Assembly: GCF_037381185.1 (NCBI RefSeq)
Contig: NZ_JARRQY010000002.1
Location: 42,042 to 106,041 of the forward strand
Direction of reading: 5' to 3'
Source: Acidihalobacter_A sp037381185
Lineage (GTDB): Bacteria > Pseudomonadota > Gammaproteobacteria > DSM-5130 > Acidihalobacteraceae
Length of the DNA stretch: 64,000 nucleotides
In this document: piece after piece, positions 37,818-47,313 of the stretch
Position numbering within the stretch: the first letter of the stretch is position 1
Layout of the letters: every line of letters begins with the position of its first letter
Program-made: the position numbers and the translations under genes
Notes under the pieces: model-generated
Database searches by the model: none
Told to the model about the DNA's origin: nothing
The model's input: only the letters and a program-made list of their open reading frames with translations

Positions 37818-38834
37818 AATAATTATATGATGCCAAGTATACCGTATTCATTCCCTCTGGTTTGGTTTTGGGATGCGACGCATTGGTTGTTTTATGTGAA
37901 TTTAATGAAATAATTAAATTCTTATTTTTGTTCTGTCTCTTTAAGGATTTCTTTGGAGTGCTGAAGAGTTGGGCTATCGGCAGTGAAGGGCTATTGAAGC
38001 AGTATGTCCGCTTGCGTAGTGGGAAAACGATGCGGATGGTTTGAGATTTCCCCGAATTTTGGTTGCAAATGGTGCTCCGGGAATAAGTCGCTCGACCGCC
38101 TGGTCTTTGGGTTCTCGTCGGCGTTTCGGGAGCATGGCGATAGTCGCTGCTTTGCCGGCGTTGGTAGGTCAATGAGGGGAGGGGCTGCCGGTCTGTGTCA
38201 GGAATCTCGAATCCGGCTTTCAGGGTTGTCGTGTATGTCGTGTCGTGCGGGATCGTGAGCTTGTCCCGATGCGGCTATGTCGAGGCTTTTTAGTTGTTGC
38301 TAGCGTAGCGGGTTTGGCGTGCCCTGAATGAGCACCTGAGCGGGGCCGTCGCTCGATGTTCGTGCACCGTGTTTTGTAAGCCTTGTCTGCGTATCCCGTT
38401 TGCTCATTTGCCTCGCGCGCTTGAACTTGCCGGGCCGGTGATGTGTTCAGTGAGTGATAGTTCGTTGCCTGTGGTTGATAATTAATTCTGTAGATTATTA
38501 TTTAATTATTTTTTGTATTTATGATCAAGTTGTTATATATATTTTTTTGCGTATGATTATCAGTGCAAATTGCATCGTTGCGTATTTGACCCCGGACATT
38601 GTTCGGGGTTTTTTTATTCTGCGTGCCTTGTCGGCCAGTTTGGGTTTTTCGTTCACTACCTCGCCGCGAGTTTTCGATCCGACCGTACGGTATGGGTAAG
38701 TGGACACGGTAGGTGGGCTGCTGCGTTGCGCACTCGCCACCAGACCATCTGCGATGCATCTTTCCCCGCGTTGTAGGGGAGGGCTGCTGTCATGTGCTTG
38801 TGCGTTATCTGTCGGCCAAGTAGGCTCGACGTCC
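37818..38834. other. About 1-kb noncoding gap, partly AT-rich, with an orphan terminator
   Basis: No convincing protein gene. The stretch 37820-37970 and especially 38470-38590 is clearly AT-richer than the surroundings. A strong intrinsic terminator lies at 38590-38615 with no rightward gene before it, so a short noncoding transcript is possible. The gap should also hold promoters for the sigma factor (leftward) and glnE (rightward). Confidence 0.6.
38590..38615 (+). terminator. Orphan intrinsic terminator before glnE
   Basis: CCCCGGAC (38590-38597) pairs with GTTCGGGG (38601-38608, one G-U) around a 3-base loop, followed by seven T. It reads rightward but no rightward gene ends here; the nearest upstream rightward gene ends at 36471. 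Confidence 0.85.
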
Positions 38835-41729
38835 ATGTCATTACCCCAGTCTTTCGTTCAGCTCGTCGAGCGCATGCCCGCTACACTGCAGCGGGAATTC
38901 GAACGGCGCTGGGCTGTCTATACGGAAAGCCTAGCGGAGTCGGGGTTGTCGCTGCCGTCAGCGCTTCCCGACGCATTGCCCGACGTCTGGGCGGTGAGCG
39001 AGTTTGTCTTCGAAACCTGCCGACGCTATCCGGAACAATTCGACGCCTTGTCGCGTTCCGGGCGCCTGTCGCGCGCTGCTCGGCGCGAGGATCTGGATGC
39101 CGCGGTTGGTCAGGCGCTTGCGCAGCATGCCGACGAACCCGCTTTCATGCAGGCCTTGCGTCGCGTGCGGCGAGTCGAACTGACGCGCATCGCCTGGCGT
39201 GATTTGGCCGGCGAGGCCGGGGTGGACGAGGTGCTGGCGGAGCTTACCTGGCTGGCCGAAGTGTGCATCGAGCGCGCCTTGCGTTTTGCGGAGACTCAAC
39301 TCGAAGAACGCCATGGCGCGCCGCGAACGGCCGATGGCCAGCGCATGCGGTTCTGCGTGCTCGGATTGGGCAAGCTGGGCGGTGGCGAGCTGAATTTCTC
39401 CTCGGATGTCGATCTGATCTTTGCCTACGCCGACGGCGGCGAGACCGACGGTCCGCGTCCGTTGGACCATCAGCAGTACTTCGTCCGCCTGGGCCAGCGC
39501 CTGATCAAGCTGCTCGCGGAGCTGACCGCCGACGGCTTCGTCTACCGCGTGGACATGCGCTTGCGGCCCTTCGGCGATGCGGGTCCGCTGGCGATGAGCT
39601 TTGCCGCGACCGAGGACTACTACCAGACGCACGGCCGTGAATGGGAGCGTTATGCCCTGATCAAGTCGCGCGTGGTGGCCGGCGATGTGGAGGGCGGCGA
39701 TCGGCTGATCGAGGCACTGCAACCGTTCGTCTACCGGCGCTACCTGGACTACGGAGTGTTTCAGGCGCTGCGGGAAATGAAGGCGCTGATCAACCAGGAA
39801 GCCGAGCGCAAGGGGCGTGTGAACAACGTCAAGCTGTCGCCGGGGGGAATCCGCGAGGTGGAGTTCATCGGTCAGGCCTTCCAACTGATCCGAGGCGGAC
39901 GTGACAGGGGCTTGCAGTTGCGCGGCATTCGCGAGGTGTTGCGCTGTCTGGTTGAGCGCGGATTGTTGCCGCCGTGGGCGGAGGTCCAATTGCAGGAGGC
40001 CTATGCTTTCCTGCGCCGAGTGGAAAACCGGCTGCAGATGGCCGCCGACCAGCAGACGCACGCCCTGCCCACCGATGAGCCCGGGCGGCAGCGCCTTGCA
40101 TGGTCGATGGGGCGGGGCGACTGGGATGCTTTTAAAACGGTGCTGACCGGACAGATGCGCCGGGTGCATGAGCAGTTCGAACAGATATTTGCGGCGCCGC
40201 AGGCCGACGAGGACGAACGCGACCGCGGCGAACAGCGCTTTACGCGCTTGTGGACGCACGGCAAGAGTGAAGATCTGGCCGACCTGCTGGAGGGGATGGG
40301 GTACGTGCAGCCGGAAACGGCCGCACGGAAGCTGGTCGAATTGCTCGACAGCACGATCTGTCGTGCGCTGACCGAAACCGGCCGTGAGCGCCTGGATCGG
40401 CTGATGCCGTTGCTGGTTCAGGCCGCTGCCGGTCAGGATAGTCCGAACGTCGTGCTGGAGCGCGTACTTGGCGTCATTCAGGCGATCGCGCGGCGCTCGG
40501 TTTATCTGGCGCTGCTGGTGGAAAGCCCGCTGGCGCTGTCCCAGCTGATCAAACTGTGTGCCGCGAGTCCCTGGATAACGCGCCAACTGGCGCGGCTGCC
40601 GCTATTGCTCGACGAGTTGCTGGATCCGCGTAGCCTGTACGCCCCGCCGGACCGGACCGGGTTGTCGCGCGAACTGGAGCTTGCCCTGCGCGATACGGTC
40701 CCTGACGATTTGGAAAAGCTGATGGACCAGCTGCGCCACTTCAAGGAGGCGCAGGTACTCAAGGTGGCGGCGGCCGACGTCATGGGCGTGTTGCCGCTGA
40801 TGCGCGTCAGCGATCAGCTGACCTGGATCGCCGAGACGATTCTGGAGCGGGTGCTTGATGTGGCGCGCGCCCAGCTCGTCGCGCGCCACGGCGAACCGCG
40901 CCTGCAGGATGGACACGCGGCCGGTTTCGGGGTCGTCGGCTATGGCAAGCTCGGTGGCATCGAGTTGGGCTACGGCTCCGATCTCGACGTGGTGTTTCTG
41001 TACGAGAGCGATGGGGGCGCGATGGGCACGGACGGCGAGCGTCCGTTGGATGGCGCGCTGTTTTTCGCCCGCCTCGCACAGCGCGTCGTGCACATGCTCA
41101 CCGCCTATACTGCGGCCGGCACGCTGTACGAGGTGGACATGCGCTTGCGTCCCAGTGGCGCTTCGGGGCTGCTGGTCAGTTCGCTGCGGGCGTTCTCCGC
41201 ATATCAGTTCGAGCAGGCCTGGACCTGGGAACATCAGGCGCTGGTGCGCGCGCGCTTCATTGCGGGCGCGCCGGAGGTGGCGGCGGCGTTTCAGTCGGTG
41301 CGCGAGCAGACACTCGCGCGAAACCGCGAACGCGACGATCTGCGCCGCGAGGTGCGCGAGATGCGCGAGAGGATGTGGCGCGAGTTGGGTGGTGCCGATC
41401 CGCAGCGCTTCGATCTGAAAAAGGATCCGGGCGGTATCGCGGACATCGAGTTTCTGGTGCAGTATTATGTGCTCGCGCACGCGCACGACCATCCGGAACT
41501 GCTGCGTTATACGGACAATATCCGCATCCTCGAGGGGCTTTCCGCTGTCGGTCTGGTCGACGCCGACGACGCCCGCTTTCTCACGGATGCCTTCCGCACG
41601 CTTCGCGATCGCATTCACGCGTTGACCCTTCAGGCCGAGCCGGCCGTGGTCGACGCAGGCGAGTATGCGGCGCTGCGCGCCGAGGTGGGCCGTATCTGGC
41701 GCGCCTGCTTCGGAACCGGGCAAGACTGA
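38835..41729 (+). CDS. glnE: Bifunctional glutamine synthetase adenylyltransferase/adenylyl-removing enzyme
   Basis: 964 residues from the ATG at 38835; a longer upstream frame is rejected because its first 45 residues do not look like GlnE. Two nucleotidyltransferase halves are visible: GLGKLGGGELNFSSDVDLIF (about residue 180) and GYGKLGGIELGYGSDLDVVF (about 700). It attaches and removes AMP on glutamine synthetase in response to nitrogen status, together with PII. Length is close to the usual 945. ilvE follows after 29 bases. Confidence 0.97.
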   Translation: MSLPQSFVQLVERMPATLQREFERRWAVYTESLAESGLSLPSALPDALPDVWAVSEFVFETCRRYPEQFDALSRSGRLSRAARREDLDAAVGQALAQHADEPAFMQALRRVRRVELTRIAWRDLAGEAGVDEVLAELTWLAEVCIERALRFAETQLEERHGAPRTADGQRMRFCVLGLGKLGGGELNFSSDVDLIFAYADGGETDGPRPLDHQQYFVRLGQRLIKLLAELTADGFVYRVDMRLRPFGDAGPLAMSFAATEDYYQTHGREWERYALIKSRVVAGDVEGGDRLIEALQPFVYRRYLDYGVFQALREMKALINQEAERKGRVNNVKLSPGGIREVEFIGQAFQLIRGGRDRGLQLRGIREVLRCLVERGLLPPWAEVQLQEAYAFLRRVENRLQMAADQQTHALPTDEPGRQRLAWSMGRGDWDAFKTVLTGQMRRVHEQFEQIFAAPQADEDERDRGEQRFTRLWTHGKSEDLADLLEGMGYVQPETAARKLVELLDSTICRALTETGRERLDRLMPLLVQAAAGQDSPNVVLERVLGVIQAIARRSVYLALLVESPLALSQLIKLCAASPWITRQLARLPLLLDELLDPRSLYAPPDRTGLSRELELALRDTVPDDLEKLMDQLRHFKEAQVLKVAAADVMGVLPLMRVSDQLTWIAETILERVLDVARAQLVARHGEPRLQDGHAAGFGVVGYGKLGGIELGYGSDLDVVFLYESDGGAMGTDGERPLDGALFFARLAQRVVHMLTAYTAAGTLYEVDMRLRPSGASGLLVSSLRAFSAYQFEQAWTWEHQALVRARFIAGAPEVAAAFQSVREQTLARNRERDDLRREVREMRERMWRELGGADPQRFDLKKDPGGIADIEFLVQYYVLAHAHDHPELLRYTDNIRILEGLSAVGLVDADDARFLTDAFRTLRDRIHALTLQAEPAVVDAGEYAALRAEVGRIWRACFGTGQD

Positions 41730-41758
41730 CTTTTGAGACAAACTGTGGAGAACGGACG

Positions 41759-42679
41759 ATGGTGATGGATGACCGTGACGGTCTGATTTGGCTGGATGGG
41801 GAGATGGTGCCGTGGCGCGAGGCCAAGGTGCACGTGTTGACCCATACCCTGCACTACGGCATGGGCGTGTTCGAGGGCGTACGTGCTTATGAGACCGATC
41901 GCGGCGCGGCGATTTTCCGGCTCGACGAGCATACCAGGCGTCTGTACAACTCGGCCAAGATCCTCGATATGAAGATCCCCTTCGAGTACGACGCGGTGCG
42001 CCAGGCGCAACTCGACGTGGTGCGCGAGAACAAGCTGGCCAGCGCCTACATCCGTCCGATGTGCTTCTACGGCTCCGAGAGCATGGGTCTGCACGCCGAC
42101 AACCTGAAGGTGCACTGCATGGTCGCCGCCTGGGAGTGGGGCTCGTACCTCGGCAAGGAAAACATGGAGCGCGGCATCCGCGTGAAGGTGTCCTCCTTCT
42201 CGCGCCACCACGTCAACGTCACCATGTGCCGCGCCAAGTCCAACGGCAGTTACATGAACTCGATGCTGGCGGTCAAGGACGCCACGGCCTGTGGCTACGA
42301 CGAAGCCCTGCTGCTCGATACAGAGGGCTATGTCGCCGAGGGTAGCGGCGAGAACGTGTTCATCGTGCACGACGGCGTGCTCTACACCCCGGATCTGACT
42401 TCCGCGCTGGACGGCATCACCCGCCGCACGGTCTTCATGCTGGCCGAGGAGCTGGGCATCCCGATGCGCGAGAAACGCATCACCCGCGACGAGGTCTACA
42501 TCGCCGACGAGGCCTTCTTCACGGGCACCGCCGCCGAGGTCACGCCGATCCGCGAAGTGGACGGCCGGGCGATCGGTTCCGGCAGCCGCGGGCCGATCAC
42601 CGAGAAGCTGCAGTCGCGCTATTTCGATCTGGTGCACGGACGTCTCGACGCCCACCAGGACTGGCTGGCCCACGTCTGA
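41759..42679 (+). CDS. ilvE: Branched-chain amino-acid aminotransferase
   Basis: 306 residues from the ATG at 41759, preceded by GTGGAG 8 bases upstream; the longer frame overlaps glnE. HYGMGVFEGVRAY and EGYVAEGSGENVFIV are family signatures; the latter region follows the PLP-binding Lys in RAKSNGSYMNSM. It transaminates valine, leucine and isoleucine with 2-oxoglutarate. The GlnE-IlvE order is common in gammaproteobacteria. A GC-rich hairpin follows the stop. Confidence 0.96.
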   Translation: MVMDDRDGLIWLDGEMVPWREAKVHVLTHTLHYGMGVFEGVRAYETDRGAAIFRLDEHTRRLYNSAKILDMKIPFEYDAVRQAQLDVVRENKLASAYIRPMCFYGSESMGLHADNLKVHCMVAAWEWGSYLGKENMERGIRVKVSSFSRHHVNVTMCRAKSNGSYMNSMLAVKDATACGYDEALLLDTEGYVAEGSGENVFIVHDGVLYTPDLTSALDGITRRTVFMLAEELGIPMREKRITRDEVYIADEAFFTGTAAEVTPIREVDGRAIGSGSRGPITEKLQSRYFDLVHGRLDAHQDWLAHV

Positions 42680-42689
42680 TCCTGCCTGT

Positions 42690-42713
42690 GCCCGGAGCCT
42701 GTTAGCTCCGGGC
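42690..42713 (+). terminator. GC-rich hairpin after ilvE, possible weak terminator
   Basis: GCCCGGAGC (42690-42698) pairs with GCTCCGGGC (42705-42713) around a 6-base loop, 10 bases after the ilvE stop. No T-run follows, so it may instead stabilise the transcript. Confidence 0.4.
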
Positions 42714-42818
42714 CGCATGTATCCTCGCTCCCAATGCAGTACACTAGCGGGCCTGCGGCCCTAGACTTCGCTGTAGTACAACAACTCGGCCGCGAGCGTT
42801 GGCTTATCGAGGTTGCCC

Positions 42819-43052
42819 ATGTCCAATCCGCAGAGTGCGGTTCAGCCGAACCAAAATCCCTCTCCGCCGGCCTCCAGCGTGGAAATCGCCGCCGCCGACC
42901 TGCCGTTGCACTGCCCGATGCTCGGCAGTCCGCTATGGAACTCACACCCGCGGGTGTTTCTGCCGATCGACGAGGCGCCGCAGGCAGCGGACGGCTCACG
43001 GCGCATGCGTTGTCCTTATTGCGGCACGGAGTACGTGCTGCGTGAGGCATAA
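42819..43052 (+). CDS. CHCC-type zinc-finger protein
   Basis: 77 residues from the ATG at 42819, with GAGG 6 bases before it. PLHCPML, LWNSHPRVFLPI and RCPYCGTEY place C, H, C and C in the zf-CHCC order, also known from the mitochondrial complex I subunit NDUFS6. The N-terminal 30 residues are Pro/Ser-rich and probably disordered. Function in bacteria is unknown; its place between ilvE and waaF recurs in some proteobacteria. Confidence 0.85.
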   Translation: MSNPQSAVQPNQNPSPPASSVEIAAADLPLHCPMLGSPLWNSHPRVFLPIDEAPQAADGSRRMRCPYCGTEYVLREA

Positions 43053-43070
43053 GGCGCGGGCCCATCGGCC

Positions 43071-44099
43071 GTGAGTCCCGCTGGCGATAGATGCCTGATC
43101 GTCGGTCCCTCCTGGGTCGGCGACATGATCATGGCGCAGAGCCTGTTCATTCGTCTGCGCGAACGCGGCCTGGAGATCGACGTCCTGGCGCCGGCCTGGA
43201 CCGAACCGCTGCTCGCGCGCATGCCCGAGGTGCGCGATGCGGTGAACATGCCGGTCGGCCACGGTGAGCTGGGTCTCGGCCGCCGGCTCCGCGTCGCCCG
43301 CGATTTGCGCAGCCGCGGCTACGGCTGCGCCATCGTGCTGCCCAATTCACTGAAATCCGCCTTGATCCCGTGGCTTGCCGGCATTCCGCGTCGCACCGGT
43401 TTCCGCGGCGAATACCGTTACGGGCTGCTCAACGAACTGCGCCGTCTCGACAAGCGACAGCTGCCGCGCACGGTGCAGCGCTTCGTCGCCCTGGGCCTGC
43501 CGCGCGGCAAGTCTCCGGAGCTGGAGGACTGCCCGCGGCCGCGGCTGCGTGTCGAACCCTCGGCCGGCCGCGCCGCGCGCGAACGGCTTGGACTGTCGAT
43601 CGACAGGCCGGTGCTGGCGCTGTGCCCCGGTGCCGAGTTCGGGCCTTCCAAACGTTGGCCGCCGGCACATTTCGCCGCGGTGGCGCGCCGCTACCGCACG
43701 CTGGGCTGGCAGACCTGGGTATTCGGTTCGCAGCGCGATTTCGAGGCGGCCGAGGCCGTATGCCAGGATGCGGGGCCGGACTGTTTCAACCTGGCCGGCC
43801 AAACTTCGCTCGGTGAAGTCATCGATCTGATGGCGCAGGCCAGCGCAGTGGTCAGCAACGATTCCGGGCTGATGCACATGGCCGCCGCGCTCGACCGGCC
43901 GCTGGTCGCGGTATACGGTTCCTCCGACCCGGGCTTCACGCCGCCGTTGTCGCCGTATGCGCGCATCGAACGCCTGGACCTGGCATGCAGCCCGTGCTTC
44001 CAGCGCGAATGTCCCCTCAAGCATCTTGATTGCCTGCACGGCCTGCATCCCGACCGGGTCATTCGGGCGCTGGACGGCCTGCTGGAGGAAGCCGCGTGA
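43071..44099 (+). CDS. waaF: ADP-heptose:LPS heptosyltransferase II
   Basis: 342 residues from a GTG start. LIVGPSWVGDMIMAQSLF is the WaaF start motif; CPGAEFGPSKRWP and SNDSGLMHMAAALDRPLVAVYGSSDP bind the ADP-heptose donor. It adds the second heptose to the inner core of lipopolysaccharide on the cytoplasmic side of the inner membrane. First of a run of LPS genes; waaC follows after 43 bases. Confidence 0.95.
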   Translation: MSPAGDRCLIVGPSWVGDMIMAQSLFIRLRERGLEIDVLAPAWTEPLLARMPEVRDAVNMPVGHGELGLGRRLRVARDLRSRGYGCAIVLPNSLKSALIPWLAGIPRRTGFRGEYRYGLLNELRRLDKRQLPRTVQRFVALGLPRGKSPELEDCPRPRLRVEPSAGRAARERLGLSIDRPVLALCPGAEFGPSKRWPPAHFAAVARRYRTLGWQTWVFGSQRDFEAAEAVCQDAGPDCFNLAGQTSLGEVIDLMAQASAVVSNDSGLMHMAAALDRPLVAVYGSSDPGFTPPLSPYARIERLDLACSPCFQRECPLKHLDCLHGLHPDRVIRALDGLLEEAA

Positions 44100-44142
44100 G
44101 GAACCCGCTGAAGATACGGTTCCCCGCTGTCCTCGCCTCCTG

Positions 44143-45186
44143 ATGCGCCTGTTGCTGATAAAAATGTCCTCGCTCGGCGACGTCATTCACGTGCTGACAG
44201 CGGTGAGCGATGCGAGCCGGATCGTGCCGGGGCTGCGCGTGGACTGGGTGGTGGAGGAAGGTCTGGCCGAAATCCCAGCCTGGCATCCGGCGGTCGAGCG
44301 GGTGATCCCCATCGGCTTGCGCCGCTGGCGGCGGAACTGGCGGGCGACGCGCGGCGAGCGCCGGGCGTTCAGGGAGCGTGTACGGGAACGCCGCTACGAT
44401 CTCGTGCTCGATGCCCAGGGGCTGATCAAGAGTGCCTTGGTGGCCCGCCTGGCGCGAGGTCCGCGCTGGGGGCTGGATCGGCGTTCGGCGCGCGAGCCGC
44501 TCGCCGCGCTGGCCTACGGCCATCGCGTGGCGGTAGCCAGGGATCAGCATGCGGTGCCGCGGCTGCGGCAGTTGTTCGCAGCCGCCCTGGGCTACGAGCC
44601 GCCAGGTACCGATGCCGATTACGGTATCGATCGCGAGCGTCTGCCTGCCACGGCGTACGAGGCGGATCTGGTTTTCCTGCACGGCACGACCTGGATGACC
44701 AAACACTGGCCCGAGGAGTACTGGCAGGCGCTGGCGGCGCGTGCGGCCCAGGCCGGTCGGCGGGTGTTGCTGCCGTGGGGCAGCGATGCGGAGCGAGAGC
44801 GTGCCGAACGCATTGCCGCGGCCGCGCCGCAAGCGGTCGAGGTATTGCCGCGGCTGGGGCTGGGCGAACTGGCCGGTGTGCTGGGGCGGGTGCGTGCAGT
44901 GGTCGGCGTGGACACCGGTCTGGCGCATCTGGCGGCCGCGCTTGGCGTGCCCTCGGTGACGCTCTACGGACCCACGCGTCCGGATCGCACCGGCACATAC
45001 GGTCCCGGGCAGGTGCACTTGTCCGCCGAGTTCGCCTGTGCGCCCTGCATGAGCCGCACTTGTACGTACCGCGGCTCGGCGGACGTGGAACCCGCCTGCT
45101 TCGGTACGCTTCCGTCGGAGCGGGTGTGGGGGGAAATCGAAGCGGTGCTGACGACTCACGATGGGGAGGCCGCGCATGGCGCGTGA
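44143..45186 (+). CDS. waaC: ADP-heptose:LPS heptosyltransferase I
   Basis: 347 residues from the ATG at 44143. LLIKMSSLGDVIHVLTAVSDA opens the protein and GVDTGLAHLAAALGVPSVTLYGPT lies in the donor-binding part. It adds the first heptose to Kdo2-lipid A. Its 3' end overlaps the next gene's start (45176). It is the usual partner of waaF. Confidence 0.95.
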   Translation: MRLLLIKMSSLGDVIHVLTAVSDASRIVPGLRVDWVVEEGLAEIPAWHPAVERVIPIGLRRWRRNWRATRGERRAFRERVRERRYDLVLDAQGLIKSALVARLARGPRWGLDRRSAREPLAALAYGHRVAVARDQHAVPRLRQLFAAALGYEPPGTDADYGIDRERLPATAYEADLVFLHGTTWMTKHWPEEYWQALAARAAQAGRRVLLPWGSDAERERAERIAAAAPQAVEVLPRLGLGELAGVLGRVRAVVGVDTGLAHLAAALGVPSVTLYGPTRPDRTGTYGPGQVHLSAEFACAPCMSRTCTYRGSADVEPACFGTLPSERVWGEIEAVLTTHDGEAAHGA

Positions 45187-45952
45187 AGCGGTTTCAGCCG
45201 TATTGGTGACGCTCAACGAGGCCCTCCGACTGGAGGCTTGCCTGAAGAGCCTGGGTTTTGCCGACGAGGTGCTGGTGGTCGATTCCGGCAGTACGGACGA
45301 CACCGTGGCGATTGCCGAGCGCTGCGGCGCGCGCGTGATCCATCAGCCCTGGCTGGGCTACGGCCCGCAGAAGCATTTCGCGGTGGAGCAGGCTGCGCAC
45401 GACTGGGTGCTGTGCGTGGACGCCGACGAGCGCGTCAGCCCCGAGTTGCGGGCGAGCATCGAAGAAGCGTTGACGCATGACCGCGCCAAGGCCTGCCGCC
45501 TGACGCGCCGCAATCGCTTCCTCGGACGCTGGCTGCGCCACGGCGAGGGTTATCCCGACTATATCGTGCGTATGTTCCACCGTGCGCACGCGCAATGGAG
45601 CGACGACGCCGTGCACGAAACCGTGCTCACCGACGACACGCCGCTGATCACGCTGCACGGCGAGCTGCTGCACGAGTCCGAGGACGGCGTGTGCGACTAC
45701 GCGCTCAAGCAGGTGCGCTATGCGCGTCTGCAGGCCGGGCGCCTGCGTGCGGCCAGCAAGCACTCTTCGGTACTCAAGGTGGTGGGCAGTCCGCTTGCCC
45801 GATTCATCAAGTTCTATATCATTCGCCTCGGTTTCCTCGACGGGCTGCCCGGCTTCGCGCACATCGCGCTGGGCTGTCTCGCGTCTTTTCTCAAGCATCT
45901 GGAGCTGGCCCGCCCGACGGGCCGTTCCGGCAAAAAGGACCTTACCCCGTGA
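45176..45952 (+). CDS. Glycosyltransferase family 2 (WaaE/KdtX-like)
   Basis: 258 residues from the ATG at 45176, with GGGGAGG 6 bases before. SAVLVTLNEALRLEACLKSL and VVDSGSTDDT are GT2 signatures, and VLCVDADERVSPEL supplies the metal-binding DxD. LTRRNRFLGRWLRHGEGYPD resembles WaaE/KdtX-type enzymes that add glucose to core heptose. It overlaps waaC by 11 bases and the ligase-like gene by 4. Confidence 0.9.
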   Translation: MAREAVSAVLVTLNEALRLEACLKSLGFADEVLVVDSGSTDDTVAIAERCGARVIHQPWLGYGPQKHFAVEQAAHDWVLCVDADERVSPELRASIEEALTHDRAKACRLTRRNRFLGRWLRHGEGYPDYIVRMFHRAHAQWSDDAVHETVLTDDTPLITLHGELLHESEDGVCDYALKQVRYARLQAGRLRAASKHSSVLKVVGSPLARFIKFYIIRLGFLDGLPGFAHIALGCLASFLKHLELARPTGRSGKKDLTP

Positions 45953-47313
45953 CCTTGGCCCATTCCCCGGCTCGTTCCCCGTTTTTCGTCTGGTCAGGAC
46001 TCTTTCTGCTGACTGCGCTGATGACGGTGTGGCCGTTGCAGCACAGCATCGCGCTGCGCTATCTGCTGCTGGGCCTCGCCTTGATCTGGAGTGCGACCGG
46101 CTGGCTTGCCTACGGCTCGAAGCGCGAGGCCGGCCGTCTGCCCTGGCTCGCATTGTTGGCTTTGCTGCTGCTCACCGCGTGGATGTATCTGGGAGCCTTC
46201 GGTTGGGCGTTGGACCGCACGAAGACGCTCAGCGAGATCGGCGGGCAGTGGCTGGTGCCGCTGTCGAGCTTTGCCATCGGCCTGGGCGCCGCCTACCTGC
46301 TGCCGGATCATCGACGCCTGCTGGCGCGCCTGTTGTTCATCGTACTGGCAGTGAACGTCTGGGCCCTGGTGGGGCTCGATTTGGTGCACTGGCTTCAGCA
46401 CGGCAGCCTGATGCGCCGCTACGGCGGTCTGGAGTCGGCCAATATCTTCGTCAACAACGACAGCATGGACAAGGCCAACTACCTGACCAACATGTATTTT
46501 GCCTTTCTGCTGGCCGAACTGGTGTTGCGGCGGGCCGGGCGGCGCGGTGTGGTCGGTCTGGGCTACGCGGCCATAGCGGTTTTGTTCGCCGTAGGCTTGG
46601 TGGCCTCCTACATCCAGGACATGCGCAACGGCACTGTGGCATTGGCGCTGATGGTCCTGCTGACGGCGGCCCTGCTGATTTCCGTGGCGCCGCGCGAACG
46701 CCGTGGCCGGGAGCTGGCCGTGGCCGCGGCGGTGCTGCTGCTCGGCGTGGCATTCGTCGGCTATATCGTTTCGCATCAGCCGCGCTGGCGTTCGCTGGCG
46801 GCGACGCTGCCGATCGCGCTGGATACGCAGCACAACCGCGAATGGCTTACCGGCGGGTTGCCGAAGTTTCCGGACGGCGCCACGGTGGACGAATCGAACT
46901 ATCAGCGCATCGCCTGGGCCAAGGAGGCGCTGCACGTGCTCGCGGTCTATCCCTTGGGTGTTGGCTTCCAGCGCCAGGCCTTCGGCTACGGCGTCGATGC
47001 GATCTATCACACAGACGTCGGGCGCGGAAAGCACAGCCACAGCGGCATCCTCGACTTTGCCGACGGCGTGGGTATCCCGGGGCTGTTGTTGTGGGTCGTG
47101 TTCGTGGTCAGCGTCTGGATCAGCGCCTTGCTGGCGTTCAGGAAGCGCACTGTCGCGCCGGCTGCGGTGGTGTTGTTGATCGTCTTCGACTATAGCGCGC
47201 GCAGTGTCGTCGACAGCATTTTGCGTGACCACATGTGGCAGCAGTTCATGTTCCTCACCGGTTTTTTCGCGTGCTGGAGCGTGATCGAGGCGAAGCGTGG
47301 AGAGGACGCATGA
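45949..47313 (+). CDS. O-antigen ligase/polymerase family membrane protein
   Basis: 454 residues from a GTG that overlaps the previous stop (GTGA). About ten to twelve hydrophobic segments, with a large periplasmic loop (about residues 275-360) containing YPLGVGF and GKHSHSGILDFADGVGIPG, typical of the Wzy_C/WaaL region. WaaL joins O-antigen to the core on the periplasmic side. No O-antigen export genes are in the window, so it might instead link a short surface glycan. Confidence 0.85.
   Translation: MTLAHSPARSPFFVWSGLFLLTALMTVWPLQHSIALRYLLLGLALIWSATGWLAYGSKREAGRLPWLALLALLLLTAWMYLGAFGWALDRTKTLSEIGGQWLVPLSSFAIGLGAAYLLPDHRRLLARLLFIVLAVNVWALVGLDLVHWLQHGSLMRRYGGLESANIFVNNDSMDKANYLTNMYFAFLLAELVLRRAGRRGVVGLGYAAIAVLFAVGLVASYIQDMRNGTVALALMVLLTAALLISVAPRERRGRELAVAAAVLLLGVAFVGYIVSHQPRWRSLAATLPIALDTQHNREWLTGGLPKFPDGATVDESNYQRIAWAKEALHVLAVYPLGVGFQRQAFGYGVDAIYHTDVGRGKHSHSGILDFADGVGIPGLLLWVVFVVSVWISALLAFRKRTVAPAAVVLLIVFDYSARSVVDSILRDHMWQQFMFLTGFFACWSVIEAKRGEDA

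Noticed and set aside
45720..47195. 491-codon open frame within the ligase region
   Set aside because: Out-of-frame shadow of the GT2 and O-antigen ligase genes; Arg/Ala/Gly-rich and without membrane segments.
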